A stretch of DNA of 64,000 bases from NCBI RefSeq assembly GCF_011189575.1, contig NZ_PUJW01000001.1:62001-126000 (forward strand), read 5' to 3'. Positions 9,577 through 20,200 of the stretch are shown in pieces. Position numbers and translations under genes: made by a program. This DNA is from Photorhabdus cinerea (GTDB lineage Bacteria; Pseudomonadota; Gammaproteobacteria; Enterobacterales; Enterobacteriaceae). Position 1 is the stretch's first letter, and every line of letters starts with the position of its first letter. A model generated the notes under the pieces. The model did no database searches. It had not been told where the DNA came from and saw nothing but the letters and a program-made list of their open reading frames with translations.

Positions 9577-10914
9577 TCAATAAAGCGCTTTTATAGGCAG
9601 GAAAAGCGAGTTTCCGGTGAGCACTTTTTGTAGAAAATTAGTCAGGTTTTTTTGATGGTTTTCAACCTCTTCTTGACTAAACATTGATGAATCAGCATCG
9701 AGATCAATAATTAATTCTCCAGCATCTACTTTACCGCGGTAGATAATATTAAAGCTAAAACAGTCATAGAGTCCGCTGGTGAGTATATGGCGTTTAACCT
9801 GGCAATCGACAAAATTGGGAGAGTCAAAAGGTAATATATTGAGCAGTGGAGAAAATAAGTAACGGGTATCTTGAGGTAAACTGTGATCTAAAAAGATTTG
9901 TTCTATACGATATCTGGCATGAGTCCGTTGAATATGAAGCGCGTTGATTGTCTTTTTCAAAAAAGTCTCTAATGTTTCATCCAGATTGGTGTTTATCAAT
10001 AAGGGAAGGATATTAGTCATTAATGCCGGTGTATTGGTTCTGAAACGGGTTCGGCGGTTCATATAGGGTAGCCATAGCGGCATTGAATATTCACCATTTT
10101 GTGTCTGTGTAGGGAAATGATGAAGCAGGTAGATGCTTGAAAGTGCGACTAACAGATCTGGCCAGGCGATCCTTGTATCAGCGGATAAATGTGTTAAGCC
10201 TGTGACAATATTCTCGGAGAACGTACAACTGGAATGATGGCGTTTGGTACTATAGTCGGCTCGGGCGATATCCATGGTTGGAAGGCGAGCGGATGAAAGA
10301 TAATTTTGCCAGTACAAGCGATCCTTTTCATATTGCTCGCTGTTACAGTATTCTTGTTCTTCAGTAAGGTAGCTGCTGAGTGAGTGAAAGGAAGCATCGG
10401 CATTGGCTTTACCAAGATAGTACGAATAGAAATGCGCACAGCGATATTCAATGAGTGCCATACCAAATCCATCAAGAAGAATATGATGAGCACGGTTGTA
10501 CCAGAGATAATGAGACTCGCTTAATTTGAATAGCCATTGAGCAGATAGCGGTTGAGTTAATAAATTCAGTGGAGATTCTACATCGGTTTGCATGAGTTGT
10601 AGTGCGGCGTGGAAGGGATCGGGCTGGGTCTGTAAGTCGATGAATTTTAGCTGTGGTATGGTGGCTTGATTCGGTTGTTGTAAAGGAAACGGCTCTTCTT
10701 TACGGAGTTGAAAACGGACAGAGAGCACCTCTGTTTCACTAATCATCATCGTTATTGCTTTGCAAAGTGCTTCCTGATCGACATTACCCTGAATATCCAG
10801 ATAGTGCGCAACAGTCGAAACAACTCTTTCAGGATGCAGGCTGAACTCGTGCCAGTAATATTGTTGTGCCTGTGTCAATGGAATCCAGCTAGAAGTTTGA
10901 GCGATATTTAACAT
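9577..10914 (-). CDS. phbH: VibH/PhbH-like stand-alone condensation domain (siderophore amide synthase)
   Basis: At 445 residues it is close to VibH and consists of one free-standing condensation domain. The catalytic motif HHILLDG sits near residue 140 (HHxxxDG, second His as base). The N-terminus has the usual PLTQAQQYYW start. In vibriobactin and photobactin synthesis such enzymes move 2,3-dihydroxybenzoate from an aryl carrier protein (here EntB) onto a free amine: norspermidine in Vibrio, putrescine in photobactin. The amine used here is inferred. It is transcribed away from the ABC-transporter genes, from a shared intergenic region with Fur-box-like sites. The symbol follows the photobactin locus; the match is by family and context, not by alignment. 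Confidence 0.85.
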   Translation of the reverse strand: MLNIAQTSSWIPLTQAQQYYWHEFSLHPERVVSTVAHYLDIQGNVDQEALCKAITMMISETEVLSVRFQLRKEEPFPLQQPNQATIPQLKFIDLQTQPDPFHAALQLMQTDVESPLNLLTQPLSAQWLFKLSESHYLWYNRAHHILLDGFGMALIEYRCAHFYSYYLGKANADASFHSLSSYLTEEQEYCNSEQYEKDRLYWQNYLSSARLPTMDIARADYSTKRHHSSCTFSENIVTGLTHLSADTRIAWPDLLVALSSIYLLHHFPTQTQNGEYSMPLWLPYMNRRTRFRTNTPALMTNILPLLINTNLDETLETFLKKTINALHIQRTHARYRIEQIFLDHSLPQDTRYLFSPLLNILPFDSPNFVDCQVKRHILTSGLYDCFSFNIIYRGKVDAGELIIDLDADSSMFSQEEVENHQKNLTNFLQKVLTGNSLFLPIKALY

Positions 10915-11054
10915 TGGATAAACCTTATGAATTCATCATAGAAAATAGAATAAAAAAATGGAAAAACTCTCTTCTATGCTTGTGATAGGTGTTTACACAA
11001 TGTTAAGCCACGATATTCCCATCTGAACAAGCCAACGCATAATTGCCTATTTAT

Positions 11055-11073
11055 TCCCATGACATTCATTCTC
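11055..11073 (-). promoter_or_regulatory. Possible Fur box upstream of phbH
   Basis: Read on the minus strand it matches the 19-bp Fur consensus at about 12 of 19 positions. It is located 141 bp upstream of the phbH start. This site is weaker than the one at 11200-11218. Confidence 0.35.
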
Positions 11074-11199
11074 CTGTTTGAGCACCATTTTTCATTTATT
11101 GTTTCTGGCTGAGATCTGAGTTGGTTTTATTACTGAGAAAATGAAACATTTGTTGTGCGATACAACAAGAATGTGACGTATTTCGTGATCATCGTTATT

Positions 11200-11218
11200 G
11201 TGTATGATAATCATTATT
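11200..11218 (+). promoter_or_regulatory. Fur box in the divergent phbH / binding-protein promoter region
   Basis: It matches the Fur consensus at 15 of 19 positions, with the core ATGATAATCATTAT intact. It lies 116 bp upstream of the periplasmic binding protein start, so iron repression of that operon is expected. Confidence 0.75.
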
Positions 11219-11333
11219 AATCTCGTTGTCGGATATTAGACAAAATGATACATTACGTCCACTTTGGATTATCTGAATGGGTATGCGAAGTTTCTGTATC
11301 GCTGAACCACAATCACTATCTGAGAACGCCAGA

Positions 11334-12305
11334 ATGAAATCGATGTTAACCCTTGTATATGGCTTGGTAATTACTCTGGTCAGTTTATTTGGGGGGACTG
11401 TTTATGCTGCAAATGCAAAAAATGCAGCTCAGACGGAAAGCCTTTCTTGGCCAAGAGATTTTAAAAATGCTGATGGTACTATCACCACTATTCCCACAAA
11501 ACCCCAGCGTATTTTATCGACCACCGTTTCGATAACAGGAATACTGTTATCAATTGAGGCCCCCGTAGTCGCAAGTGCAACGGCCACGAATGGGAAATTT
11601 TTCGCTCAATGGGACAGCGTTGCTCAAGAACGGGGACTTGAAAAGCTTTGGCAAGCCGGCAATATTGATCTGGAAATGGCTTATGTTGTCGCGCCCGATC
11701 TGATTGTGGTTTCTATGAGTGGTGCTGATTCTGCATATGCTCAGGTAGAACAACTTAAACAAATCGCGCCTACGATTATCTTAGGTTATGGTAAACAGAC
11801 ATGGCAGGGTTTGGCGACTGAATTAGGAAAGGCGATAGGGCTTGAAGATAAAGTTACGGCCAGAATTACGGGTTTTGATAACTATCTTGCTGAATGTCGG
11901 GCAAAAATTGCCATCCCCGAAGGTAAGGTTAATATTATCAGCTATGGGGGGCCGGGAACGATTAACCCCATATCAACGAGTATAAGTCCACATGCTTTGT
12001 TGCTTTCACAGCTTGGATTTACTATCGAGCCGGCAGATCCTACCTGGCATAACGGTGGAAATAAAACCGGAGATTTTGTTTGGGCACAATATGAAAATAT
12101 TACGCAGCTAACTGCGCCTACGACATTTCTTTTAAGCGCAGGAAATGACAGAGCTACCGAGTTCTTAAAAGATCCTGTACTCGCTAATTTGGCATCGGTC
12201 AAAACAGGGCAAGTCTATGGCCTTGGTATGAATTCGTTTCGAATTGACTATTACAGTGCAAAAGAAATTGCTGACAGCATTGTTAAACGGTTTGGTATTA
12301 AGTAG
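11334..12305 (+). CDS. Periplasmic ferric-siderophore binding protein (FepB/ViuP-like)
   Basis: I place the start at ATG 11334 because a signal peptide begins there (MKSMLTLVYGL..., hydrophobic core, cleavage near VYAA). The in-frame ATG at 11277 would add 19 polar residues before it. The mature protein has the features of a type III periplasmic binding protein: a PQRILSTT strand near the N-terminus, a long connecting helix, and DLIVVS and PTIILGY segments in the two lobes. It binds a ferric catecholate released by the outer-membrane receptor and delivers it to the FepDG-like permease directly downstream (35-nt gap). It has no lipobox Cys. A Fur box lies upstream. Confidence 0.85.
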   Translation: MKSMLTLVYGLVITLVSLFGGTVYAANAKNAAQTESLSWPRDFKNADGTITTIPTKPQRILSTTVSITGILLSIEAPVVASATATNGKFFAQWDSVAQERGLEKLWQAGNIDLEMAYVVAPDLIVVSMSGADSAYAQVEQLKQIAPTIILGYGKQTWQGLATELGKAIGLEDKVTARITGFDNYLAECRAKIAIPEGKVNIISYGGPGTINPISTSISPHALLLSQLGFTIEPADPTWHNGGNKTGDFVWAQYENITQLTAPTTFLLSAGNDRATEFLKDPVLANLASVKTGQVYGLGMNSFRIDYYSAKEIADSIVKRFGIK

Positions 12306-12340
12306 AAAGCGAAATAGCTTAGTTATTGTTTGGGCTGGAT

Positions 12341-13393
12341 ATGAGAAAATCGATTTTTTCAGCTGCTAATTCTGCCGCGCAATCCCATAACCGGCAATTC
12401 AGATTTCAGCGAAGAGGGTTGCTGATTTGTGGGTTATTGCTTGTGGCATTTTCAGTTTTTAGTCTTTTTGTCGGAACCCGTCCTGTCACGATAAAAGTTA
12501 CCTGGGAGGCATTTACCGCTTTTAATCCTGCCAATAGTGAACATTTATTGGTTCGTTACCTGAGAGTGCCTCGTACTCTGCTGGCGATAATCGTTGGTTG
12601 TTCGTTGGGGGTCGCTGGCGCCATTATGCAGGCGCTTACCCGTAATCCACTGGCTGATCCGGGTATCCTGGGTATCAATGCCGGGGCAGCGGTTTCCATT
12701 GTCTCGGCAATTGCTTTTTTTGGCATTTCCGATGTTATTGGTTATATGTGGTTTGGTCTGGCAGGGGCGGCCATTGCAGGTTGTGGTGTGTATTTACTTG
12801 GGGGAATTCAGCATGGGTTGAACCCGGTAAGAATGGTATTGGCGGGCGCTGCCTTGTCCGTTGTATTATTTGCTGTCACCCAGATTATCACCATAAACAG
12901 TGAAGATGAGGTATTTAATCAATTCCGGCACTGGGTGGTGGGTTCACTTCAAGGGCGAGGTTATGAAGTACTTTTTCCTATCTTTATTCTGGTGGCCTCA
13001 GGAGTGATGATTGCCTTAATGTTGACAAAGTCTCTTGATACGGTAGCACTTGGTCATGATCTGGGAAAATCACTGGGTGTTAATCAAACCAAAGTCTGGA
13101 TTCTGTCTGCATTGGTCATCATTATGTTATCTGGTGGTGCAACGGCAGCGGCGGGGCCTATTAGTTTCATCGGCCTGACAGCTCCTCATTTCGCCCGTTT
13201 AATTGCAGGGCCTGATTATCGTTGGGTACTCCCTTATTCTATGCTTATATCTGGGGTTATGGTGGTCGCTGCTGATAGCCTGGGGCGAGTCGTAGGATAT
13301 CCTGGGGAAATTAGTGTTGGCATTATGGTGGCGCTAATCGGAGGGCCGTTCTTTGTTTTTCTTGTCAGAAAATGGAAAATTGTCCAATTATGA
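12341..13393 (+). CDS. fepD: Ferric-siderophore ABC permease (FepD-like, FecCD family)
   Basis: A polytopic inner-membrane protein of about 350 residues. It has the family hallmarks LRVPRTLLAI near residue 75, GALMQALTRNPLADPG-like coupling sequence (here GAIMQALTRNPLADPG), and GPISFIGLTAPHFAR near residue 275. ATG 12341 is preferred over the upstream TTG 12326. It pairs with the next gene to form the channel heterodimer, driven by the ATPase at 20447-21286. The stop overlaps the next start (ATGA), so the two subunits are translationally coupled. Confidence 0.9.
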   Translation: MRKSIFSAANSAAQSHNRQFRFQRRGLLICGLLLVAFSVFSLFVGTRPVTIKVTWEAFTAFNPANSEHLLVRYLRVPRTLLAIIVGCSLGVAGAIMQALTRNPLADPGILGINAGAAVSIVSAIAFFGISDVIGYMWFGLAGAAIAGCGVYLLGGIQHGLNPVRMVLAGAALSVVLFAVTQIITINSEDEVFNQFRHWVVGSLQGRGYEVLFPIFILVASGVMIALMLTKSLDTVALGHDLGKSLGVNQTKVWILSALVIIMLSGGATAAAGPISFIGLTAPHFARLIAGPDYRWVLPYSMLISGVMVVAADSLGRVVGYPGEISVGIMVALIGGPFFVFLVRKWKIVQL

Positions 13394-14454
13394 GCAGACG
13401 GAATTATTGCAAGACTGAGGTTAATATTTCCGGTAAGGTCTGGCGACAAGGAAAGATGTCTCTTGTTTTCGTTCCCAGAAACCTCATGGTGACTTGTGCC
13501 ATGCTGCTGTTGATTATGGTATTAGCGGTTTTTTCCATGACTATCGGCAAATTCAATATCACCATCGAGCAAATTATCAGTATTTTTTGGGGGCCGAGTT
13601 CTGGCACTGTCAGCGAAAAGATCATCATGGATATTCGTTTACCTCGAGTGTTAACCGCAATTTTTGTTGGTGTGGCACTGGGGGTATCTGGTGCGGTCTT
13701 TCAGTCCATTTCCAGAAACGCGTTAGGTTCCCCAGATGTGATTGGTTTTACAACAGGTGCGGCGACGGGGGCAATTATACAGATAGTTTTATTTGATAAT
13801 AATGCAGCGCAGGTAGCGATTGCTGCTATTGTTGGTGGCGTTCTGACCGCAGCGGTAGTATATCTGTTGTCTTTAAAATCTGGTTCAATAGGTGGGTATC
13901 GTCTTATTCTAACGGGTATTGGTGTGGGTTCAGTGTTAACTGCCCTAAATGGCTTATTACTGGTAAAAGGAAATCTGGATAATACCGTGATGGCAAATTT
14001 GTGGCTTGCTGGATCACTTAATGCTCGTACATGGGGACATGTTTTTCCTGTCTTAACGGGGGTTGTATTACTGGTACCTCTGGTTCTTTTTACGGCAAGG
14101 AAATTGAACATTATCGAGATGGGGGATGATATTGCCAGTCAGCTCGGTATCAAGGTGGAACGTGTTCGTCTTATCATGATTTTCTGTGCTGTAGTGTTAG
14201 CAGCTCTTGCCACTGGTGCTGCTGGGCCAATTGCTTTTGTTGCTTTGGCCGCACCTCAGCTTGTGGTTCGCCTGACTCGTTCAAGAAATATGCCTGTCAT
14301 CAGTGCCGCTCTAATGGGCGCTTGCCTTTTGTTGGCAGCTGATCTGTTTACACAGCTTTTGCCTTTAAAAGCGGCAGTGCCTATTGGACTTATGACAGGG
14401 CTTGTTGGCGGAGTTTATCTGATTTGGTTGCTGACCCGTTCCCAGCAAATTTAG
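13390..14454 (+). CDS. fepG: Ferric-siderophore ABC permease (FepG-like, FecCD family)
   Basis: Second permease subunit. The start is set at ATG 13390, which overlaps the fepD-like stop by 4 nt. After a ~30-residue cytoplasmic lead come about nine to ten membrane segments. Family motifs are IRLPRVLTAI, SGAVFQSISRNALGSPD and GPIAFVALAAPQLV. The short basic lead (RRNYCKTEV...) is longer than usual, so a start further in (for example ATG 13456) cannot be excluded. No terminator is evident directly after the stop. Confidence 0.9.
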   Translation: MSRRNYCKTEVNISGKVWRQGKMSLVFVPRNLMVTCAMLLLIMVLAVFSMTIGKFNITIEQIISIFWGPSSGTVSEKIIMDIRLPRVLTAIFVGVALGVSGAVFQSISRNALGSPDVIGFTTGAATGAIIQIVLFDNNAAQVAIAAIVGGVLTAAVVYLLSLKSGSIGGYRLILTGIGVGSVLTALNGLLLVKGNLDNTVMANLWLAGSLNARTWGHVFPVLTGVVLLVPLVLFTARKLNIIEMGDDIASQLGIKVERVRLIMIFCAVVLAALATGAAGPIAFVALAAPQLVVRLTRSRNMPVISAALMGACLLLAADLFTQLLPLKAAVPIGLMTGLVGGVYLIWLLTRSQQI

Positions 14455-14756
14455 TAAAAACTGCCGTAAATTTATTTGGGACTCTTTATCTTTCTCTATT
14501 GATGGAAGAATTTCGTTATTTATATTCCTAACTTAGACTGTGAATTATTTCTTTATTTCCCTAGTTTGCTTGTTTTTTGTGCTTGAAATAATTCCATAAA
14601 ATATAGGGATATACTCTCAGTTAATTTCTTTCTGGCTAAATACATTCCTAAAACTACATATTTTACCGAGTTATCTTTCGCTTTTTTTATTTCTTTGAAA
14701 TAAAAAATTGTTTTATATATGAAATTTATTTTTCTGTTGTATTGATCACATTTAGT

Positions 14757-14775
14757 GATAATGATTTTTATTTAC
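14757..14775 (+). promoter_or_regulatory. Fur box 1 upstream of the siderophore receptor gene
   Basis: The first nine positions, GATAATGAT, are perfect; 14 of 19 positions match overall. The second half is T-rich. It is located ~230 bp upstream of the receptor start. Confidence 0.6.
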
Positions 14776-14791
14776 ATACAATAATACACCT

Positions 14792-14810
14792 TGTTATGAT
14801 AATTATTACC
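14792..14810 (+). promoter_or_regulatory. Fur box 2 upstream of the siderophore receptor gene
   Basis: 14 of 19 consensus positions match, with the core ATGATAATTATTA. It is spaced 35 bp from the preceding site, as in promoters with tandem Fur binding. Confidence 0.6.
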
Positions 14811-15003
14811 ATTTAAGAAATGTTATAATAAATTAACACCGAAAGTTAATAATAATATAGAAAAACTATTCCAAACGAAATTAACATGGGTTAAATCGCA
14901 CCATGTTTTTTACAGACTGGGGTCTGCCAGTCAGCAATGTCACGATTTAATTCATTAATCGGTTAAAACTATTTCGTGTAAGCTGGCTAAAGGAGAAAAA
15001 TGA

Positions 15004-17130
15004 ATGAATAAGTTGCACTCAATTCTGCAACATGATGCATCAGAAAGAGAACATACTAAAAAATCGCGTTTTGTAGGTACTTTTAGTGTTTTATTTTTCG
15101 GTGCCATTGCGCTGACCGGCACTGACGCTATTGCGGCAGAGAAAAAGAACACACAAAACGACCAAAAAGGAAATACCAAGGCATTATCATCAGAAGAAGA
15201 TGTGTTAGTGGTAACCGGAGAGAAAGTTAACCGCACTATTTATGATAGTGGTTCAAGTGTCGAGGTTTATAATCTTCGTAAAATGAAAGCTATTCCTAAT
15301 CCTGATGTTAACACGCTGCTGCAAATGACGCCGAACGTTGTTGATAATGGTATTAGTAACGCTCTTCCCGCCGTTCGTGGCGTTGATGGTTCAGGCCCTT
15401 CACAAGGTGGGATGGCTTTCCTGAGTGGAACGCGTCCTAGAATCAACGTCTCTATTGATGGGCGCTCATTTACCTATAATGAATTAGCTTTTGGTACGCA
15501 ATCTTTGTGGGATGTAGAAAGTGTCGAGGTATTTCGTGATCCACAGAGTTATATTCAGGGAAGGAACGCAATTGCAGGCGCGGTGATCATTAAGTCACTC
15601 GATCCTACCTTTTATTGGGAGAGCGCAATCAAAAGTGGTTTCGCAAATCAGGGCTATCAGCAAGTTGCCGCGATGGCTTCGGGTCCTTTGATTGAAGATC
15701 AACTGGCTTTCCGTCTTAGTGTTGATCGTCAAGATCGCGATAGCTTTGCAAACCTGGTTTCTTATGATCCCGTTGGCGATCCGCACAAAATTGAATCAAC
15801 CACGGTCCGCGCGAAGCTGCTGTTTGAACCAATGTCCATTCCTGAGTTATCCACGAAATTAACGGTTAACCATCTTGATAGTCGTGCTCCTCAGAACGAA
15901 GCATACAATCCAAGGCATACTCTTAATTTAAGGCATGAGCTATTCAGGCCAGTTGTAGAACGAAAAACGACCAGTGGGATCTGGGATGTTTCATGGGCTT
16001 TGTCAGATACCATCAGCCTGGAAAATAAATTGATTTATACCGATCTTGCTTATCACAGATTAACCTCGTCTAAAATTCCAAAAGCTGATACTGATGGCAA
16101 AGAGGTAGAATTTGAACCGCTTATCCGTTTTCAAGGGCTTGATAATAGGCTGAGTGGTTTGGCAGGTGTGCGTTATTTCTATGGTAAGCAGGATGAGTCT
16201 ATCGAGCTTTTCGGGGGCAGCCAATTTGATGATAAAACAGAAACAGCCTCTGCCTATACTGTCCTGACCTACACGGTTGTTCCCAAGGTTGATGTAACTT
16301 TATCAAGCCGCTTTGAACGTGAACATAGAACGCGTAAAGGAGGGGGACGCGAACGTGTAGAAATTGATTTTGATAAAACCTATAACGCTTTTCTGCCTAA
16401 GATCGATATCGCTTGGAAACCGCAGAAAGATCAAACTGTCGGGATAGCCGTTGGTAGAGGCTATAACGCAGGTGGTGCTGGGATTATCCTTGACAATACT
16501 TATACTGGTGATCCTAATTATACCTATAACCCTGAATATGTCTGGAACTACAGCCTCTATACGCGTAACAGCCTGATGGATGGTAAGCTGGAACTCACCT
16601 CTAATCTTTTCTATAACGATTATAAGGATATGCAGTTGCCTTACTATCTGGGGCCAAATGCAACCATGATACGTAATGCTGGTCAGGTTGAAACGTATGG
16701 TGCAGAAGTTGGTGCCCGCTGGCAGCCGGTCGAAAAACTTGAGCTAAACGGTAGTCTCGGCTTGCTGAAAACGAAGATTAAAAGCTTTTCAGAGAGCGGT
16801 ATTCAGGGTAATAAATTACCTCGGGCGCCAGGATATACCGCAAACCTCTTGGCTAGATATTTACTGACAGAGGATATTGATGTTAGCGGTAATGTTATGT
16901 TCTCAGATACTTATTACTCTCAGTATGACAATTCCGCCAGCGGAAAAATCTCAGCATATTGGATAGCTAACCTTCAGCTTGGTTATAACTTCAAGTGGGG
17001 GCGCGCTACATTATTTGCTCAGAATCTGTTTGACTCCGATAAACGTTTATTAGTTCCAGATAATAACGTTAATTCAGCAATTTATCAGCGTCCGAGAATG
17101 ATCGGTGCGACGTTTGAATTGAAGTTCTAA
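15004..17130 (+). CDS. TonB-dependent catechol siderophore receptor
   Basis: A 708-residue outer-membrane receptor with a good AGGAG site 8 nt before the ATG. The signal peptide is unusually long (about 46 residues), with a charged lead before the hydrophobic core and cleavage near DAIAA. A TonB box, EDVLVVTG, lies near residue 65. The plug domain spans about residues 80-205, with AIPNPDVNTLLQMTPNV and the VESVEVFRDPQS region. The barrel ends in TFELKF with the terminal Phe needed for BAM insertion. The context indicates import of the catechol-oxazoline siderophore made by this locus, as for ViuA/VuuA. The long N-terminal lead is unusual for this family. Confidence 0.9.
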   Translation: MNKLHSILQHDASEREHTKKSRFVGTFSVLFFGAIALTGTDAIAAEKKNTQNDQKGNTKALSSEEDVLVVTGEKVNRTIYDSGSSVEVYNLRKMKAIPNPDVNTLLQMTPNVVDNGISNALPAVRGVDGSGPSQGGMAFLSGTRPRINVSIDGRSFTYNELAFGTQSLWDVESVEVFRDPQSYIQGRNAIAGAVIIKSLDPTFYWESAIKSGFANQGYQQVAAMASGPLIEDQLAFRLSVDRQDRDSFANLVSYDPVGDPHKIESTTVRAKLLFEPMSIPELSTKLTVNHLDSRAPQNEAYNPRHTLNLRHELFRPVVERKTTSGIWDVSWALSDTISLENKLIYTDLAYHRLTSSKIPKADTDGKEVEFEPLIRFQGLDNRLSGLAGVRYFYGKQDESIELFGGSQFDDKTETASAYTVLTYTVVPKVDVTLSSRFEREHRTRKGGGRERVEIDFDKTYNAFLPKIDIAWKPQKDQTVGIAVGRGYNAGGAGIILDNTYTGDPNYTYNPEYVWNYSLYTRNSLMDGKLELTSNLFYNDYKDMQLPYYLGPNATMIRNAGQVETYGAEVGARWQPVEKLELNGSLGLLKTKIKSFSESGIQGNKLPRAPGYTANLLARYLLTEDIDVSGNVMFSDTYYSQYDNSASGKISAYWIANLQLGYNFKWGRATLFAQNLFDSDKRLLVPDNNVNSAIYQRPRMIGATFELKF

Positions 17131-17266
17131 GGCGATTAATCAACAAATTGGAACAGTAACTCAATAAGTAACCGGACAGGGGGATGAGTAGGATCACTCT
17201 GTCCGAAAAATGGCAAAAGATTATATGTAGCCCAGCGTTGACTGGAGAAGCGGGAATGGCGGGAAT

Positions 17267-20200
17267 ATGGCAAGAGAGTTTAAGCGGTTACTAACAGATG
17301 ATGAAGCATTGCTGCTGGATGAAGTATTTCATGCCCATGCTGATGGTCACTCATCTTCGGAAGTCCAGGAAACTGAAAAGGATTTAACTGAATTTGAAGA
17401 GATGATGTGGCTTCATCATCAACAAGAGCCTGATGCTTCTGGTCAATTTGCTTGTGCCTGGTCACTAACAGGGAATATCAACATAGGTCGGCTTATCAGA
17501 GCATTAGAGCTTCTTACTAAAGATATAGCTGGAATTAATGTTAGGTATCGTTTTGATGATGAAGGCGATTTGCGTAAATATTGCGATACAACCGCGAATT
17601 CTCCTGTTGAAATTTATCAGGTTCAGTCTGATGAAGAGGCGATAAATAGGCTACTTAAGGAACAATGTAAACCTATCGGGCTTGATGAGCATCCACCGGT
17701 CAAATTTATGTTGTTTATGAATGGAAAGCATGGGGTTATTTTGGGTGTGATTGTGCATCATATTCTGAGAAATACCGTGTCATTGTCGCAGATGCTTACC
17801 ATGCTTTCGGATACCTATAATAATGGTTTGAAGACCATCGGATTTGGACAGGAAGATTTATTTAAAAAGAGTATCCCGGCTAAATGGTTATCATGTGAGT
17901 CTGGAAAAATAGGCATTCCCTGGCTCTATAAATCCGATACCACCAAGAGCGTGTTGATCAAAGAAACGGGTAAAATCAGTTATCTTGATGATTCTCTTCA
18001 TAATCGTCTTGTGACCAGATATCGTACTACAATCAATGTTGATGCATTTGCTCCATTTTTACCTACGGAGAAAACAGCATATTCAGCACTGGCAACAGTA
18101 GTGGCATTATTTGGTTGCTATATTGCAGTGATAGGCTCTCATTTGGATGTGAATGTCAGTGTGTCGTGTGGCCCAGAATATACACATGATGAACTCAACA
18201 GCCCATTTTTCGATTCAGCATTGACGTCGTTGTGTGTATGCCAAGATGATAGAAGCCTTGGCAAAATAATTGCCGATGTTGCAAGGCAGATAGAAAGTGG
18301 TAATCCACAAGCTAGCAATGAAGTAGAGTACGGGCAGGATAACCCACATATTCTGGTGACTTGGATTAATGAATCCCAGTCATCACTTAGGTTGAATGAT
18401 GTAATTGTTGAGTTATTACCCATTCCACCGTTGAGCTCCCATTTTGATATCTCGTTGGCTGCCGGAAATGTAAATGAGGAACAATGGTTTTTTGAGTTAA
18501 TAACGGCTCCGTCAGTGTCTGCACATATCGGCGCATTTCTGTTAGAAGGTTTTTGTGCATTTATTCATGAGCAAAATGTTGCTATCGCACCAAAACTTAC
18601 GTCTATTTTTTCGTTTCCAACGAAGAAAAAACATCGAGATATCAGTGATATATTACTGACTGTTGCTAAACAGCAAAAAGAACATGAAGCAACTGACAAA
18701 AGCGATAGCCATCGTAAAATAGCTAATATTATCTTAAATGAATTCAGACAAGCGCTCTCTTCGCCAGAAATGACAGTCAGTGATGACTTTTTTGATCATG
18801 GCGGGCACTCACTTATTGGCACCCGCGTGATAGGCAGATTATTGAGCCTACATAACATAGAGATTCATATTAACCATCTCTTTAGTTATCCGACAGCGTT
18901 GAAACTTGCCGAATATGCGCAATGTCATGATCCTATTGATGAAAACAAAAATCAGTTGAGTAAAGAACAATCTGAAGAAGATATTTCGGTTGTTGCACCT
19001 TTGTCTCTTGCGCAAAAATCTCTATGGAAAGCGTATGCGGCATTTGATTTCAACGATATCTTCAATTTACCTTTTATTTTAAAATTTTCGGCAAATATCA
19101 ATGAGCAGGTACTCCAGCAAGCCTTTTTTGATGTACTGCAAAGACATTCTGTATTGCGTAGCCTATTTTATGAGAAAGAGGGTGAAGTTTATCAACGTGT
19201 CGTCCCAATGAAGGATTTATCGAACTATCAGTGGTTTTGGGGTTCTCGCGAATATGGCGCACTTTCCTCAGAAGAAATATTAAAAAAAGAGGGAAAGTAT
19301 CAGTTTGATATATCCGAAGAACTTCCTTTGCGTATTAAATTTGTAACCGATAACGCTTCAGGGCAACAGTTTTTATCCATGTTATTCCATCATGTCGTAC
19401 TTGATGAGTGGTCTGTTGTTGTGTTAATGAAAGAGCTTAAACATGCTTATAAATACAGGCTGATAAATGAGATACCAGCGTGGCAAGAGCAACCCTTACC
19501 ATTCTATCAATATGCAATCAGGCAAAATGATGAGGGAATGAATCAGTCTCATCTTGATTATTGGGTTAATAATTTACGGGGGGCGCCAAGCGGAGAACCC
19601 ATTTTTAAAAATGCGGCCAGTGAATTATCTGGGCAGGCGAATTCCTGTGAAGGTCTTGAGTTTGAGATTGAAAAAGTGGTGGCTCAAGGTTTGCAGTCAC
19701 TTGCCAGAAAAAATGGCGCTTCATTCTTTAATATTCTTTATGCCAGTATTGTTGCCTCGCTTAATTTGTTGGGGGAAACCGATGATCTTCTTGTGGGAAC
19801 ATCGGCTTCGGGACGTGATGATGCGAGCTTCTTTGATACTATCGGTTATTTTACTACTCTGGTAATACATAGGGTTCGTTTTACTAAACAAATGACATTT
19901 ACTGATCTGATCACTCAGGTGAAGAGCAATATCAATGACTCGTTACCTTATACCGATATCCCCATTGATCTGATTGAAGAAGCGCTATCAGGCCACGCAG
20001 ATCAAGGAAAAGATCATTTGTTCGAGGTATATATTCAGTTACATGCGAAAAGTAGTCTGAGCAGTGAGTTCCCTATGTTGGATGGAAGCCATATTGCATT
20101 TCAGCAGGTTGTTTTGGAAAAGCAGGAATCTCTGCTGGGGCTTCACTTTGAGATTATGGAAGAGATGATTGCAGGTGAAGAAACGGTACGTATTTTGTTT

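Larger units (their letters stand above)
14455..15003. other. Intergenic region upstream of the TonB receptor
   Basis: About 550 bp, strongly AT-rich. It holds two Fur-box-like sites (14757-14775 and 14792-14810) and a good ribosome site AGGAG at 14991-14995 for the receptor. I see no gene in it. Confidence 0.7.

Noticed and set aside
17172..17203. GGACAG/CTGTCC inverted repeat between the receptor and the VibF-like gene
   Set aside because: The loop is long (~18 nt) and A residues, not T, follow it. It is not a convincing terminator or operator.
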